DNA from: Bacillus safensis
GTDB taxonomy: Bacteria > Bacillota > Bacilli > Bacillales > Bacillaceae
NCBI GenBank assembly: GCA_030159235.1
Contig: BSBG01000002.1
Coordinates: forward strand, 558,001-622,000
Length of the DNA: 64,000 nt
Reading direction: 5' to 3'
Both the position numbers and the translations under genes were made by a program. Below are positions 55,663 through 63,831 of the stretch, one piece after another (the stretch's first letter is position 1; each line of letters starts with the position of its first letter). The notes beneath the pieces are model-generated. The model had not been told where the DNA came from. It was given only the letters and a program-made list of their open reading frames with translations, and did no database searches.

Positions 55663-56359
55663 ATTGAACCCTTCCTTCACACAAAATAACAATGATCAGT
55701 GCTAAATAAAAAATGACATCGAGCCCACCCTTTAATGCCAGCACACCAAAAAAGAACACCATCGCTTGATATATACGACTCGTCCAGCTCAGGGCCTTTT
55801 GATCAACCTGAACAAGCGGAAAGAGAAATGAAAGTCCTGCTCCAATCATACCCCAGCTCACAAAATTCTCAAAAGGAATACCATAAAAACCACCGCCCTC
55901 ATACCACACCCAAAACTTCCGTTCAGCCGCTACTGGATCTAATATGAGGTCAAGCATCACAATCCATATCCCTGTTTCAACAGCTCGTTTCCACTTCGAC
56001 TGCTGACTGGATAAAAAAAGGCTGTTTAAAAACACACCAACCCATGCAAAAGCAATGGTTAAAGGCACCCCTGCCACTAGAAAACCTAACGTTGGATAAT
56101 AGTCATAGACCCCGAAAGGAAACCCAGTTGTGATCCCTACCCATTCAATCGTAAATGTCAGTACTCCGATGATGGCTGCCCTTTTGATCACAAGCCCCCA
56201 TGATCCATAAATATTGCGCCCAATCTCGATGACGCAGCAGGCATACAGCACGAGAAATATTCCATTTGCAAACTGAAGCCATGCTGGCACTTCAAAAGAG
56301 ACCATTAATATGAGCCCTACTAAATACCACCCAAGAAATACCCAACTCACTCTATACAC
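55631..56359 (-). CDS. CruF/DUF422-type carotenoid biosynthesis protein
   Basis: A 242-residue integral membrane protein with six or seven hydrophobic segments of the CruF/carotenoid-biosynthesis (PF04240) family; GVYDYYPTLGFLVAGVPLTI and DLILDPVAAERKFW are conserved. CruF relatives hydrate carotenoid ends (1',2' position), and homologues in Bacillus occur in C30 carotenoid clusters. The GTG at 56359 follows AAAGGAG. It is the first gene of the four-gene operon, from a promoter at 56406-56434. Confidence 0.8.
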   Translation of the reverse strand: MYRVSWVFLGWYLVGLILMVSFEVPAWLQFANGIFLVLYACCVIEIGRNIYGSWGLVIKRAAIIGVLTFTIEWVGITTGFPFGVYDYYPTLGFLVAGVPLTIAFAWVGVFLNSLFLSSQQSKWKRAVETGIWIVMLDLILDPVAAERKFWVWYEGGGFYGIPFENFVSWGMIGAGLSFLFPLVQVDQKALSWTSRIYQAMVFFFGVLALKGGLDVIFYLALIIVILCEGRVQFERKRQKPIV

Positions 56360-56405
56360 AAAACCGCTCCTTTATTTCTGCCAAATTCAAGAAAGTCATG
56401 CTTCT

Positions 56406-56434
56406 AGTATAGAAAAAAAGACGCGTTCTATAAA
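56406..56434 (-). promoter_or_regulatory. Candidate promoter of the carotenoid operon
   Basis: TTTATA (56429-56434), 17 bp, TATACT (56406-56411) on the minus strand, about 50 bp before the first gene. Confidence 0.5.
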
Positions 56435-56530
56435 TAAACAATGCGCTTCTTATTTTCATCTAGGCACTCACCAAAAATCCCTTTTGACATACTTTAATTA
56501 GTGATCTAGAACAAAGGAGGCGAATTACTC

Positions 56531-57532
56531 TTGAATCGTTCCATCAAAGTCAGACTGGCATTTATCGTCGTTGTCCTGCTCTTTATTCCATTTGTCGCCT
56601 GTAAAAAAGAACAAGAGCAGACCGTACAAGTAGCAGAGGTGACCCATTCGGTCTTTTATGCTCCACTCTATGTCGCTCTATCTAAGGAATTCTTCAAAGA
56701 AGAAGGCCTAGAGGTTGAATTAAAAACCACTTGGGGCGGCGATAAAACGATGACAGCTCTCTTATCCGGCGGTGCCGATATCGCCCTGACCGGTTCTGAA
56801 TCCTCTATCTATGTGGAGGCTCAAGACACAAAGGACTCTGTCATCAACTTTGCACAGCTGACACAAACAGACGGCACATTTCTTGTTTCAAGGGAGAAAG
56901 TAAACCAATTCTCTTGGGATCAATTAAAAGGAAAAGACTTTCTTGGACAGCGTAAAGGCGGCATGCCGCAAATGGTCGGTGAATATGTCCTGAAAAAGGA
57001 AGGCATTGATTTAAAAAAGGATCTTCGTATGATTCAAAATATTGATTTTGCCAACATTTCAGGTGCTTTCTCCTCTGGAACTGGCGATTTTGTGCAGTTA
57101 TTCGAACCGACAGCTTCCTTAATTGAAAAAGAAGGCAAAGGGTACATTACTGCCTCCTTTGGAGAAGCTTCTGGGAAAGTGCCCTATACCACCTTCATGG
57201 CAAAGAAGAGTTACTTAGATGAAAACAAAGAGACAGCTGAAGCCTTCACTCGCGCCATTTACAAAGCGCAGAAATGGGTAGAAGCCAAGCAGCCGGAGGA
57301 GATTGCAAAAACCATTCAATCTCACTTTCCTGACACAGATCTTGATGTCTTATCTACTGCCATCAAACGCTACAAACAGCAGGGCTCCTATGCAACAGAT
57401 CCCCTTCTGAATGAAGAGGAATGGAACAAATTGCAGGAAATCATGAAGGAGAGCGGTGAATTGCCGGAATTTATTCCGTACAAACAACTTGTCGATTCAT
57501 CCATTGCAAAGAAGGTCACAGATCACAAATAG
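56531..57532 (+). CDS. ytlA: NMT1/SsuA-type substrate-binding lipoprotein YtlA
   Basis: A 333-residue solute-binding lipoprotein. A signal peptide ends in the lipobox FVAC (about residue 24), followed by a two-lobe domain of the ThiY/SsuA group (AEVTHSVFYAPLYVALSKEF, then LLSGGADIALTG). It feeds the YtlC/YtlD importer. The ligand may be a thiamine precursor or an alkyl-sulfonate-like compound; sequence alone does not decide. The TTG at 56531 has GGAGG upstream. It begins the ytlA-C-D operon. Confidence 0.82.
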   Translation: MNRSIKVRLAFIVVVLLFIPFVACKKEQEQTVQVAEVTHSVFYAPLYVALSKEFFKEEGLEVELKTTWGGDKTMTALLSGGADIALTGSESSIYVEAQDTKDSVINFAQLTQTDGTFLVSREKVNQFSWDQLKGKDFLGQRKGGMPQMVGEYVLKKEGIDLKKDLRMIQNIDFANISGAFSSGTGDFVQLFEPTASLIEKEGKGYITASFGEASGKVPYTTFMAKKSYLDENKETAEAFTRAIYKAQKWVEAKQPEEIAKTIQSHFPDTDLDVLSTAIKRYKQQGSYATDPLLNEEEWNKLQEIMKESGELPEFIPYKQLVDSSIAKKVTDHK

Positions 57533-57547
57533 AATAGGAGGTAGCAC

Positions 57548-58318
57548 ATGTCTTTCCTTCAAATTGACCATGTGACCCACACGTACTTCTCTTTAAAAGA
57601 AAAAACAACGGCCATACAGCACATCAATATGGAGATAGACCAAGGTGAATTCATCTCTTTTATTGGTCCCAGCGGCTGCGGAAAAACCACCCTGCTGTCT
57701 ATCATTGCAGGAATAACGCCGCCCTCTGAAGGTCGAATTTTAATCGAAGGAAAAGAACCGAATCAAAAGGAGCATCAAATCGGCTACATGCTCCAGCAAG
57801 ATTATTTGTTCCCGTGGAAAACCATCAAGGAAAATATCATTCTCGGATTAAAAATTACCAAACAAGATTCACACGAAGCCACCTCTGCTGCCCTTGGTTT
57901 ACTGCCAAAGCTTGGACTGTATGATGTGGAGGAAAAATATCCGAAGGAGCTGTCTGGGGGAATGAGGCAGCGTGCGGCTCTCGCCCGAACGCTTGCAGTG
58001 AATCCCGGTCTGCTTTTATTAGATGAGCCATTTTCAGCTTTAGACTATCAAACCAAACTAACTTTAGAGGATCTCGTCTTTCACACACTCAAAAACTATC
58101 AAAAAACAGCGGTTCTAGTGACACATGACATCGGCGAAGCCATTGCGATGAGTGACCGCATTTTCTTATTCTCAAAGCATCCTGGCTCGATTCAGCGAAT
58201 TTTTACTGTTCCAGATGACCTGAGGACTCTTTCACCTTTTAAAGCGAGACAGACACAGAGTTTTCAAGAGCTCTTTCAAACGATTTGGAAGGAGCTGAAA
58301 ACAATTGAAACACAGTGA
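57548..58318 (+). CDS. ytlC: ABC transporter ATPase YtlC
   Basis: A 256-residue importer ATPase of the nitrate/taurine (SsuB/TauB) group: Walker [10 protein letters not shown] (about residues 40-48), Q-loop [10 protein letters not shown], signature LSGGMRQR and Walker [13 protein letters not shown] with the His switch in VTHD. All motifs are intact. It is 15 bp after ytlA and overlaps ytlD by 14 bp. Confidence 0.88.
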   Translation: MSFLQIDHVTHTYFSLKEKTTAIQHINMEIDQGEFISFIGPSGCGKTTLLSIIAGITPPSEGRILIEGKEPNQKEHQIGYMLQQDYLFPWKTIKENIILGLKITKQDSHEATSAALGLLPKLGLYDVEEKYPKELSGGMRQRAALARTLAVNPGLLLLDEPFSALDYQTKLTLEDLVFHTLKNYQKTAVLVTHDIGEAIAMSDRIFLFSKHPGSIQRIFTVPDDLRTLSPFKARQTQSFQELFQTIWKELKTIETQ

Positions 58319-59099
58319 CCTTTTACATGAAGCCTATCGCAAAAAATACCGAATGGAAAAACACATCACACGTATTTATCAGCTCATCATTTTCGCCAGC
58401 TTCTTTTCGCTTTGGGAGCTTGCCAGTCACTTTCGGCTCATCGATCCGCTCATATTCAGCTCACCATCTGCGGTCTGCCAATTGTTTGTGCAAAAAATAT
58501 CAGATGGTTCTTTAATGAATCATATGAGTATTACATTATTTGAAACGGTGCTCGGATTTCTACTTGGCACCTTATGCGGTATTTTACTCGCTGCCGCCTT
58601 ATGGTGGTCTACCCGTCTCGCGAATGTACTTGATCCTTATTTAGTCATTTTAAATGCCATGCCAAAAGTCGCCCTCGCCCCGATTTTAATTGTTGCCCTT
58701 GGACCTGGCATGATCAGCATCGTCGCAATGGGCGCGATCATTAGTGTAATCATTACAACGATCGTCATTTACACAGCCTTTCAAGAGGTCGATGAGAATT
58801 ATTTAAAGGTGATGAAAACCTTTGGGGCGAAAAAGAGCATCGTCTTTCGTGAAGTCATTTTGCCAGCTAGTATTCCAACGATGATTTCTGCCATCAAGGT
58901 CAATGTCGGTCTTTCTTGGGTTGGGGTCATTGTAGGAGAATTTCTTGTTTCTTCAAAAGGACTCGGCTACATGATCATTTACGGCTTTCAAGTCTTCAAC
59001 TTTACACTCGTGTTCTTAAGTCTTTTCATTATTGCCGTGTTTGCGACCATTATGTACCAGCTTGTGGAATGGCTCGAACGCCGTTTTCTTCAAAAATAA
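58305..59099 (+). CDS. ytlD: ABC transporter permease YtlD
   Basis: A 264-residue permease of the SsuC/TauC type with six membrane helices. The EAA loop is [30 protein letters not shown] (about residues 166-188). It forms the channel of the YtlA-C-D importer. The start is a TTG at 58305 with GGAG upstream, inside the ytlC coding region. A hairpin follows. Confidence 0.85.
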   Translation: MKHSDLLHEAYRKKYRMEKHITRIYQLIIFASFFSLWELASHFRLIDPLIFSSPSAVCQLFVQKISDGSLMNHMSITLFETVLGFLLGTLCGILLAAALWWSTRLANVLDPYLVILNAMPKVALAPILIVALGPGMISIVAMGAIISVIITTIVIYTAFQEVDENYLKVMKTFGAKKSIVFREVILPASIPTMISAIKVNVGLSWVGVIVGEFLVSSKGLGYMIIYGFQVFNFTLVFLSLFIIAVFATIMYQLVEWLERRFLQK

Positions 59100-59132
59100 A
59101 AAAGCACAGGGATTGTCTCCCTGCGCTTTTTT
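59098..59132. terminator. Bidirectional terminator between ytlD and ytkD
   Basis: AAAAAAGC-A-CAGGG pairs with CCCTG-C-GCTTTTTT around a 7-base loop. Confidence 0.9.
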
Positions 59133-59607
59133 AACGAATCAAACCGTTCTTTTCTAAATAAGCAAGACTTTGTCTTAACACATCATCTTTCATAATAAAA
59201 CTGAAATTCTTATTTTTTGCGATGGATCTCGGCAAGTCTGCGAAAAGAACCGGTCCTTTCGTTTCAAAATATGTTTCTTGCTTCACTAGCTTTTCAATAT
59301 CAGCGAAATAAATATTCTTTACAATGACCTTTTCTCTGCCCAGCACCTGATATTGGCCAATATACGTTAATTCACGAACAACAGCACCCGTCTCTTCTTG
59401 AATCTCCCGTATAGCGGCTTGGTCTGCATCTTCATTCGGCTCAACTTTCCCTCCTGGGAACTCATAGCCCCGATCCTCATGTTCAGTGAGCAGCCATTTC
59501 CCTTGGTAGCGGCAGATGGCCCAAACATGCTTAGGATGACTTGAAAAAGGCTTCTCATCAAAAGAGAGCTTGACCGTATTATGATAATAGTCTTTAAATA
59601 CATGCAT
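59131..59607 (-). CDS. ytkD: Nudix nucleotide diphosphatase YtkD
   Basis: A 158-residue Nudix hydrolase. GGKVEPNED and the REIQEETGA segment (about residues 52-76) make the Nudix box. B. subtilis YtkD hydrolyses (d)GTP and oxidised 8-oxo-dGTP, protecting against mutation. The ATG at 59607 has GAGGG seven bases upstream and gives exactly the B. subtilis length; the longer frame to 59712 has no SD. Monocistronic. Confidence 0.9.
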   Translation of the reverse strand: MHVFKDYYHNTVKLSFDEKPFSSHPKHVWAICRYQGKWLLTEHEDRGYEFPGGKVEPNEDADQAAIREIQEETGAVVRELTYIGQYQVLGREKVIVKNIYFADIEKLVKQETYFETKGPVLFADLPRSIAKNKNFSFIMKDDVLRQSLAYLEKNGLIR

Positions 59608-59856
59608 GTGAAATCCCTCATATCCTGTCCTTGCTTCTTGTAAAACATCATACCACAGATCACATTTCTCTGAAGAATTTTTATTAAAAGTGAAACAAAC
59701 GAGTGGTCTCATCTCGTCTTGTATCTAAAATGAGGTATTGTTGCTAAAACCTTTTTATCTTCTCCAACTTCACCCAACTTTAATCATGAAACCTTTTCAT
59801 CTGTATGACGTAAAAAGAAGAAGCATTTGTCCTATCACAACGAGGAGGAACCTAGC

Positions 59857-60510
59857 ATGAGTACCACAAATAGGTCAAAACAAGAAAAGAATAAAACACG
59901 CTCCCTGAGTCAAAAGGAGAAAGAAAACGCATCTCATGAGGCAGCAAAGAAAAGCCTCACAAAAGGACAAAATATAGATTTAACAAAAGATAATCCAAAT
60001 GCAGATCAAATTCAAATCGGACTCGGCTGGGATTTGTCTGGTCAGCCAATTGATTTAGATACGCAAGTGTTTCTTTTAAATGAAGAAGACAAGCTGTTGT
60101 CTCCAAACCATCTAATCTATTATCATCAGCAGCAAAGCTTAGACGGAGCTGTGCGTCATCTTGGTGATCATCAATTTGGCGGAGGGTATCGAGACAATGA
60201 AATGATCATTATGCAATTAAGCAGAGTCTCACCGGATATTCATAAAATTGTCGTCACAGCCACGATACATGATGCACACGAACGTCAGCATCATTTTGGA
60301 CAAGTCTCCAATGCTTATGTGCGCATTACTGATCAAATCTCGCAGCAGGAGATTTGTACCTTTCAGTTAACAGAGGATTATTCGTACTGTACATCCATTT
60401 TGTGCGCTGAGCTAACAAGAGATGAGGATGAATGGAAGATCACCGCTACTGGACAAGGAACAACACTGGATTTAAATGATTTATGCCGTATCTATGGATT
60501 CACATCTTGA
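59857..60510 (+). CDS. TerD-family stress protein with N-terminal extension
   Basis: A 217-residue protein. The first 35 residues are a charged, low-complexity extension; the rest is a TerD domain with GLGWDLSG and IDLDTQVFLL (Ca-binding acidic loop) and DIHKIVVTATIHD. TerD proteins are linked to tellurite and general stress resistance; biochemical role is unclear. Unlike typical TerD it has an unusual gap between the conserved loops. SD AGGAGG precedes the ATG at 59857. It is followed by the AIM24-family gene 22 bp on; both are absent from this spot in B. subtilis. Confidence 0.82.
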   Translation: MSTTNRSKQEKNKTRSLSQKEKENASHEAAKKSLTKGQNIDLTKDNPNADQIQIGLGWDLSGQPIDLDTQVFLLNEEDKLLSPNHLIYYHQQQSLDGAVRHLGDHQFGGGYRDNEMIIMQLSRVSPDIHKIVVTATIHDAHERQHHFGQVSNAYVRITDQISQQEICTFQLTEDYSYCTSILCAELTRDEDEWKITATGQGTTLDLNDLCRIYGFTS

Positions 60511-60532
60511 CGAAGGAAGGGAGCCTGCACCT

Positions 60533-61315
60533 ATGGGATTTCATTTCAACACGATAGAAGAACTGACCTTACAAGCAGAAGGCAGCGGAATTTTTTTTGC
60601 CAAAAAAGGCGCCATGATTGCCGATCAAGGAACGTTCCAATACCGCAAGCGATTACTCGGAACGAATAAAGGAAATATGGTCAGTCAAGTATTTAACCAT
60701 ATCAGCAGGAAGTTGACAGGTGAAAACCTTGAGATGATGGAAGTGAGTGGACAAGGTACTTGCTATTTGGCTGATTCAAGTGAGCATGTGACTGTGATCA
60801 ATCTTGAGCCAAGCGGTCCTTGGCAGTATGTAAGCGTAGAAAGTGAGGATTTACTTGCCTTTACTGAGGAATGTCATTACGGCGTCACACCAGTAGGCGT
60901 TGGTATTTTATCACAGAAAGGTCTGTTTACATCAAAGCTTTCCTATCGAGGACACGGAGCTCAGGTTGCCATCAAAACGAATGGAAACCCCCTCATTTTA
61001 AAAGCCCCCTGTCGTGTAGATCCTGACGCTATTGTCGCTTGGACGGGCAAAGCACCGAAAGTTAAACTAGATGTGAACTGGAAAACCTTCATTGGACAAA
61101 CTTCTGGCGAATCCTATTTATTTGAGTTCCAAGAACAAGACCAAATTGTCATTATTCAGCCATCTGAACGCACATCTGGCTTACGGGTCGGTTTAGATGA
61201 TCATCGCTACAAGCCTCAGAGCCAGAGCTCCTCTCATGATCTCACCAATTCACAGCAAGAAAATAGAGGCGGGATCAGTGATCTGATCGGAGGTATTTTA
61301 CAGCCGCGAAAATAA
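60533..61315 (+). CDS. AIM24-family protein
   Basis: A 260-residue protein of the AIM24/DUF124 beta-sandwich family: GSGIFFAKKGAMI, GQGTCYLAD, VNLEPSGPWQYV-like segments and GLFTSKLSYRGHG. Eukaryotic AIM24 is mitochondrial; bacterial ones often lie beside TerD genes. A short Ser/Gln-rich tail ends it. The ATG at 60533 has GAAGGGAG nine bases upstream; a longer frame overlaps the TerD gene end. The TerD-AIM24 pair is likely one transcript and one stress-related complex. Confidence 0.8.
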   Translation: MGFHFNTIEELTLQAEGSGIFFAKKGAMIADQGTFQYRKRLLGTNKGNMVSQVFNHISRKLTGENLEMMEVSGQGTCYLADSSEHVTVINLEPSGPWQYVSVESEDLLAFTEECHYGVTPVGVGILSQKGLFTSKLSYRGHGAQVAIKTNGNPLILKAPCRVDPDAIVAWTGKAPKVKLDVNWKTFIGQTSGESYLFEFQEQDQIVIIQPSERTSGLRVGLDDHRYKPQSQSSSHDLTNSQQENRGGISDLIGGILQPRK

Positions 61316-61346
61316 AAGCATGTAGAGATTCTCTACATGCTTTTTC
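61314..61346. terminator. Bidirectional terminator after the AIM24-family gene
   Basis: A 14-bp perfect stem (AAAAGCATGTAGAG and its complement) around a 3-base loop. Confidence 0.93.
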
Positions 61347-61653
61347 AATTCATCAAACCGTTTGTCTCAATAAAGCTCCTTGTCTCTTCATTCCCGAGTT
61401 CATAAATCATTGAATAGATCTCTTTTCTTTTTCTATCCATTTCATCATTTGGACTATCATAATGATATTCAAGAAACGGAACATGCGCTCGAAAGAAGCC
61501 TTTCCAATCTGTCATATACTGTTCATCAAAATAGTCTCTCAGCTGCAAAATTTGATCATCATCTGCTTCTATTTGAAATTGCCAAGCCGCCGCATCTCTA
61601 TGCTGCGATATCGATCCATCTTGTACGGATACAAAGTATGTGTGTCTCGCCAT
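61345..61653 (-). CDS. Conserved hypothetical protein (about 102 residues)
   Basis: A 102-residue soluble protein: HTYFVSVQDGSI at the start, FQIEADDDQILQLRDYFD and FFRAHVPFLEYHYD in the middle, and a helical C-terminus. It looks like a conserved Bacillus hypothetical (annotated in some genomes as a hydrolase), but I see no catalytic motif. The ATGs at 61653 and 61662 both have suitable SDs. It lies 44 bp downstream of ytkC on the same strand. Confidence 0.6.
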   Translation of the reverse strand: MARHTYFVSVQDGSISQHRDAAAWQFQIEADDDQILQLRDYFDEQYMTDWKGFFRAHVPFLEYHYDSPNDEMDRKRKEIYSMIYELGNEETRSFIETNGLMN

Positions 61654-61697
61654 CTGATTCATCCTTTTTTCCTTTAGTATGACCAGATAAGAGGAAA

Positions 61698-62102
61698 TTA
61701 CGGCTTTTTGCGCAATTTATTTTTCAACATATCCAACACATCAATAAACAACTGTGGAACGGGAATTCCAAGGGCTCTGGCTGTCGAGACGATTTGGTAA
61801 GATTCATAAATAATATAAAAGATGATCGCTAAATCCTTAATCGTCCCATTTGTCTTCAGCATGACATCGAAGAAATGTGCCATAGATATTAAAGAGATTG
61901 TCACAACCTTTCGAACAAGGCGTGTAAAAAATCGCTTCATTGTAAGCTGTCCAGTCAAAGATTCTCTTAGGCTTGAACAAATTAATTCAATAGCCATCAA
62001 CGTCACTAAAATCATCAGTAAATATCCTGCTCCACCAAACAGAAAGCCCATCGCCGACAAACTAACTGTAACCAACGACAAGATGCCTAAATCCTTACTC
62101 AC
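61698..62102 (-). CDS. ytkC: Holin-like membrane protein YtkC
   Basis: A 134-residue protein with three or four hydrophobic segments of the phage-holin/toxin-secretion (TcdE/XpaF-like) family; LRESLTGQLTMKRFFTRLVRK and FYIIYESYQIVSTARALGI are the recognisable parts. It corresponds to YtkC of B. subtilis, which has been linked to cell-lysis functions. The start is GTG at 62102, with a weak SD. Confidence 0.78.
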   Translation of the reverse strand: MSKDLGILSLVTVSLSAMGFLFGGAGYLLMILVTLMAIELICSSLRESLTGQLTMKRFFTRLVRKVVTISLISMAHFFDVMLKTNGTIKDLAIIFYIIYESYQIVSTARALGIPVPQLFIDVLDMLKNKLRKKP

Positions 62103-62237
62103 TTGGCATCAACATCCTTTCAAAGTGGAACTCCTTACCTCAATAGTATATGCCGGATGTTCGCAAAAGCTTGGACAACAAAAAATAAAGGCGTTGCCTT
62201 TTAACAAGAAAAAGCCGCCTTACACGGCGGCTACTTC

Positions 62238-62429
62238 CTAGACTCTAACATCAATAAAGCTAGCGTCTGAATCCTTGGGTTGAACAGCTTGAGGCTGCTG
62301 CTGTACTTGATCCAGCATCACCATGGCTTGTGCTGTATTCGTAGCAAGCTGTGAATTCAACAAACTGATATTGAGTGTTTTTTGAATGCTCGCTACTTGC
62401 TGACTCATCATTCCTGCAATAGAAGACAT
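62238..62429 (-). CDS. YjfB-type putative motility protein
   Basis: A 63-residue protein of the YjfB family (SSIAGMMSQQVASIQKTLNI, then TAQAMVML), of unknown biochemical role but associated with motility regulons. SD GGGAGGG precedes the ATG. A weak sigma-D-like element (TGAA-N15-GCCGAAGA) lies at 62453-62479. B. subtilis has its yjfB elsewhere. No function beyond family membership is claimed. Confidence 0.75.
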   Translation of the reverse strand: MSSIAGMMSQQVASIQKTLNISLLNSQLATNTAQAMVMLDQVQQQPQAVQPKDSDASFIDVRV

Positions 62430-62452
62430 CTTCTTCCCTCCCTTCTCTTTTC

Positions 62453-62479
62453 TCTTCGGCTGAAAGCCCTATGATTTCA
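62453..62479 (-). promoter_or_regulatory. Weak sigma-D-like element before the yjfB-type gene
   Basis: TGAA (62476-62479), 15 bp, GCCGAAGA (62453-62460) on the minus strand, compared with TAAA-N15-GCCGATAT for sigma-D; five of eight -10 positions match. Confidence 0.35.
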
Positions 62480-62503
62480 ATGGGCTGTCTGTCCCGATTC
62501 CAT

Positions 62504-62541
62504 AAAAAAAGAATGTCGATCTATTCACGATCGACATCCTT
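62504..62541 (-). terminator. Terminator of dps
   Basis: On the minus strand GGATGTCGATC pairs with GATCGACAT-T-C around a 7-base loop, then a T run. Confidence 0.88.
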
Positions 62542-62553
62542 TCCACATACGTA

Positions 62554-62991
62554 TTATCCTAAAAATGCTTTAAGCATCCAGTTGTGCTTCTCAATAGATT
62601 GATGAATCGCAAGCAGCATATCACCTGTTGTTTCATCGCCAACCTCAGCAGCCAGATCCATTCCTTGCTTTAATTCCTCTGCGATATTGGAGAAATCGTC
62701 ATATAGATTTTTCACCATTTGCTCCGCTGATTCATTGCCTTCAGCTTCTTGAATGCTAGAAATTTCTAAGCATTTTTTCATTGTCGCAACAGGTTTTCCA
62801 TTTAATGCAAGCATACGCTCAGCCAAATCATCAATATATGTAGCTGTTTCTGTATATAATTCCTCAAATTTCTCGTGGAGTGTAAAGAAGTCTTTTCCCT
62901 TTACATACCAGTGATAGTTATGTAATTTCACGTAAAGCACAGTCCAATCAGCTACTTGTTTATTGACAACGTTTAATAATTTTTCAGACAT
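62554..62991 (-). CDS. dps: Dps-family DNA-protecting ferritin-like protein
   Basis: A 145-residue Dps-type four-helix protein. [22 protein letters not shown] (about residues 24-45) carries the ferroxidase His/Asp/Glu ligands of the dimer interface. Dps forms 12-mers that oxidise and store iron and protect DNA in stress. The ATG has AAGGAGG upstream, and a near-consensus sigma-B promoter lies at 63030-63055. It corresponds to dps at the ytk locus of B. subtilis. Confidence 0.93.
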   Translation of the reverse strand: MSEKLLNVVNKQVADWTVLYVKLHNYHWYVKGKDFFTLHEKFEELYTETATYIDDLAERMLALNGKPVATMKKCLEISSIQEAEGNESAEQMVKNLYDDFSNIAEELKQGMDLAAEVGDETTGDMLLAIHQSIEKHNWMLKAFLG

Positions 62992-63029
62992 GTTTATTTC
63001 CTCCTTATGTAATTGCGTTTAGTATGAGA

Positions 63030-63055
63030 ATACCCTTTTCTTATTATACTGAAAC
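63030..63055 (-). promoter_or_regulatory. Sigma-B promoter of dps
   Basis: GTTTCA (63050-63055), 14 bp, GGGTAT (63030-63035) on the minus strand; the sigma-B consensus is GTTTAA-N13-15-GGGTAT. The -10 is a perfect match and the -35 has one mismatch. Confidence 0.88.
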
Positions 63056-63123
63056 CTGCCATGAATTTCTTCTATTTTGACTGCATGAAATATATGTTAA
63101 TATGGAAATAAGGAGGGAGTTAG

Positions 63124-63270
63124 ATGCTGTTACTTGGGATTATCAGCTTTATCATTATCTCAATCGTTGTCTTTTTATCACTGTGGACAACATCGAAGGC
63201 TTATGAATATAAGCATAAAGTCGATTCACCACAGGATGCTGAACCAAACCAACGTCCTAACCCAAAATAA
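63124..63270 (+). CDS. ytzI: Small membrane protein YtzI
   Basis: A 48-residue protein: one hydrophobic helix (residues 2-22) and a charged, Pro-rich cytoplasmic or outer tail (SKAYEYKHKVDSPQDAEPNQ). It matches YtzI, a small membrane protein between dps and ytkA in B. subtilis. SD AAGGAGGGAG lies before the ATG. It is on the opposite strand to its two neighbours. Confidence 0.8.
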   Translation: MLLLGIISFIIISIVVFLSLWTTSKAYEYKHKVDSPQDAEPNQRPNPK

Positions 63271-63278
63271 AACCGCTT

Positions 63279-63713
63279 TCAATGATGTGAGGTTTCTTCT
63301 TCAATAGATGAACTCTCTTTTTTCACTTCACCTACGTGAATGTTCGTCTTCGGCATATTATGCTGCTGTTTAGCTGTCACATGGACTTGTATGATATAAA
63401 GGCCATCTTTGTTGAAGGCTGTATGCAATTCGTATACACCTTTATTTTCTTTCTTTGGCTGAATCATTTTGCTGTTATCCTTGTCGCCATCTTTCCACAC
63501 TTCAAATTGAACATCATCTGCATCGTCAACAGGCGTATCACCATATGTGACAGCTGCTTTTACTATAACGCTTTCATTTTTCTCCACTTGCTCAGGTCCT
63601 GTAAGTTTGACCTCTAATAACTCGGGCACTTCCCCTTTGCCGCTATTTGCTGCAGAGTTTCCACATGCACTTAATAACATGAACATCAGAATCATTCCCA
63701 ACATTTTTCGCAT
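63279..63713 (-). CDS. ytkA: YtkA-family lipoprotein
   Basis: A 144-residue lipoprotein: short signal peptide with lipobox LSAC (about residue 18), then a YtkA/FixH-like beta domain (VKLTGPEQVEKNESVIVKA, then VQFEVWKDGDKDN and YIIQVHVTAKQQHNMP). Function is unknown; the His/Met-rich end (HNMPKTNIHV) hints at metal binding. The ATG at 63713 follows GGGGG; a longer frame is not supported. It lies downstream of luxS with a terminator between. Confidence 0.82.
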   Translation of the reverse strand: MRKMLGMILMFMLLSACGNSAANSGKGEVPELLEVKLTGPEQVEKNESVIVKAAVTYGDTPVDDADDVQFEVWKDGDKDNSKMIQPKKENKGVYELHTAFNKDGLYIIQVHVTAKQQHNMPKTNIHVGEVKKESSSIEEETSHH

Positions 63714-63793
63714 CCTGCGTTTCCCCCTTCTGTACTGACATGTCCATTTTAACAAATATCCCCTATTTTGACATCTCATGATCGTATTCAAAT

Positions 63794-63822
63794 AAAAAAC
63801 CGGACACTCAAATGTCCGGTTC
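63794..63822 (-). terminator. Terminator of luxS
   Basis: On the minus strand AACCGGACA pairs with TGTCCGGTT around a short loop, then TTTTTATT. Confidence 0.92.
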
Positions 63823-63831
63823 ATCATTCTA

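Noticed and set aside
56484..56512. TTGACA-N17-TAGAAC before ytlA
   Set aside because: The implied start site would fall on the SD, so it is unlikely to be the working promoter.
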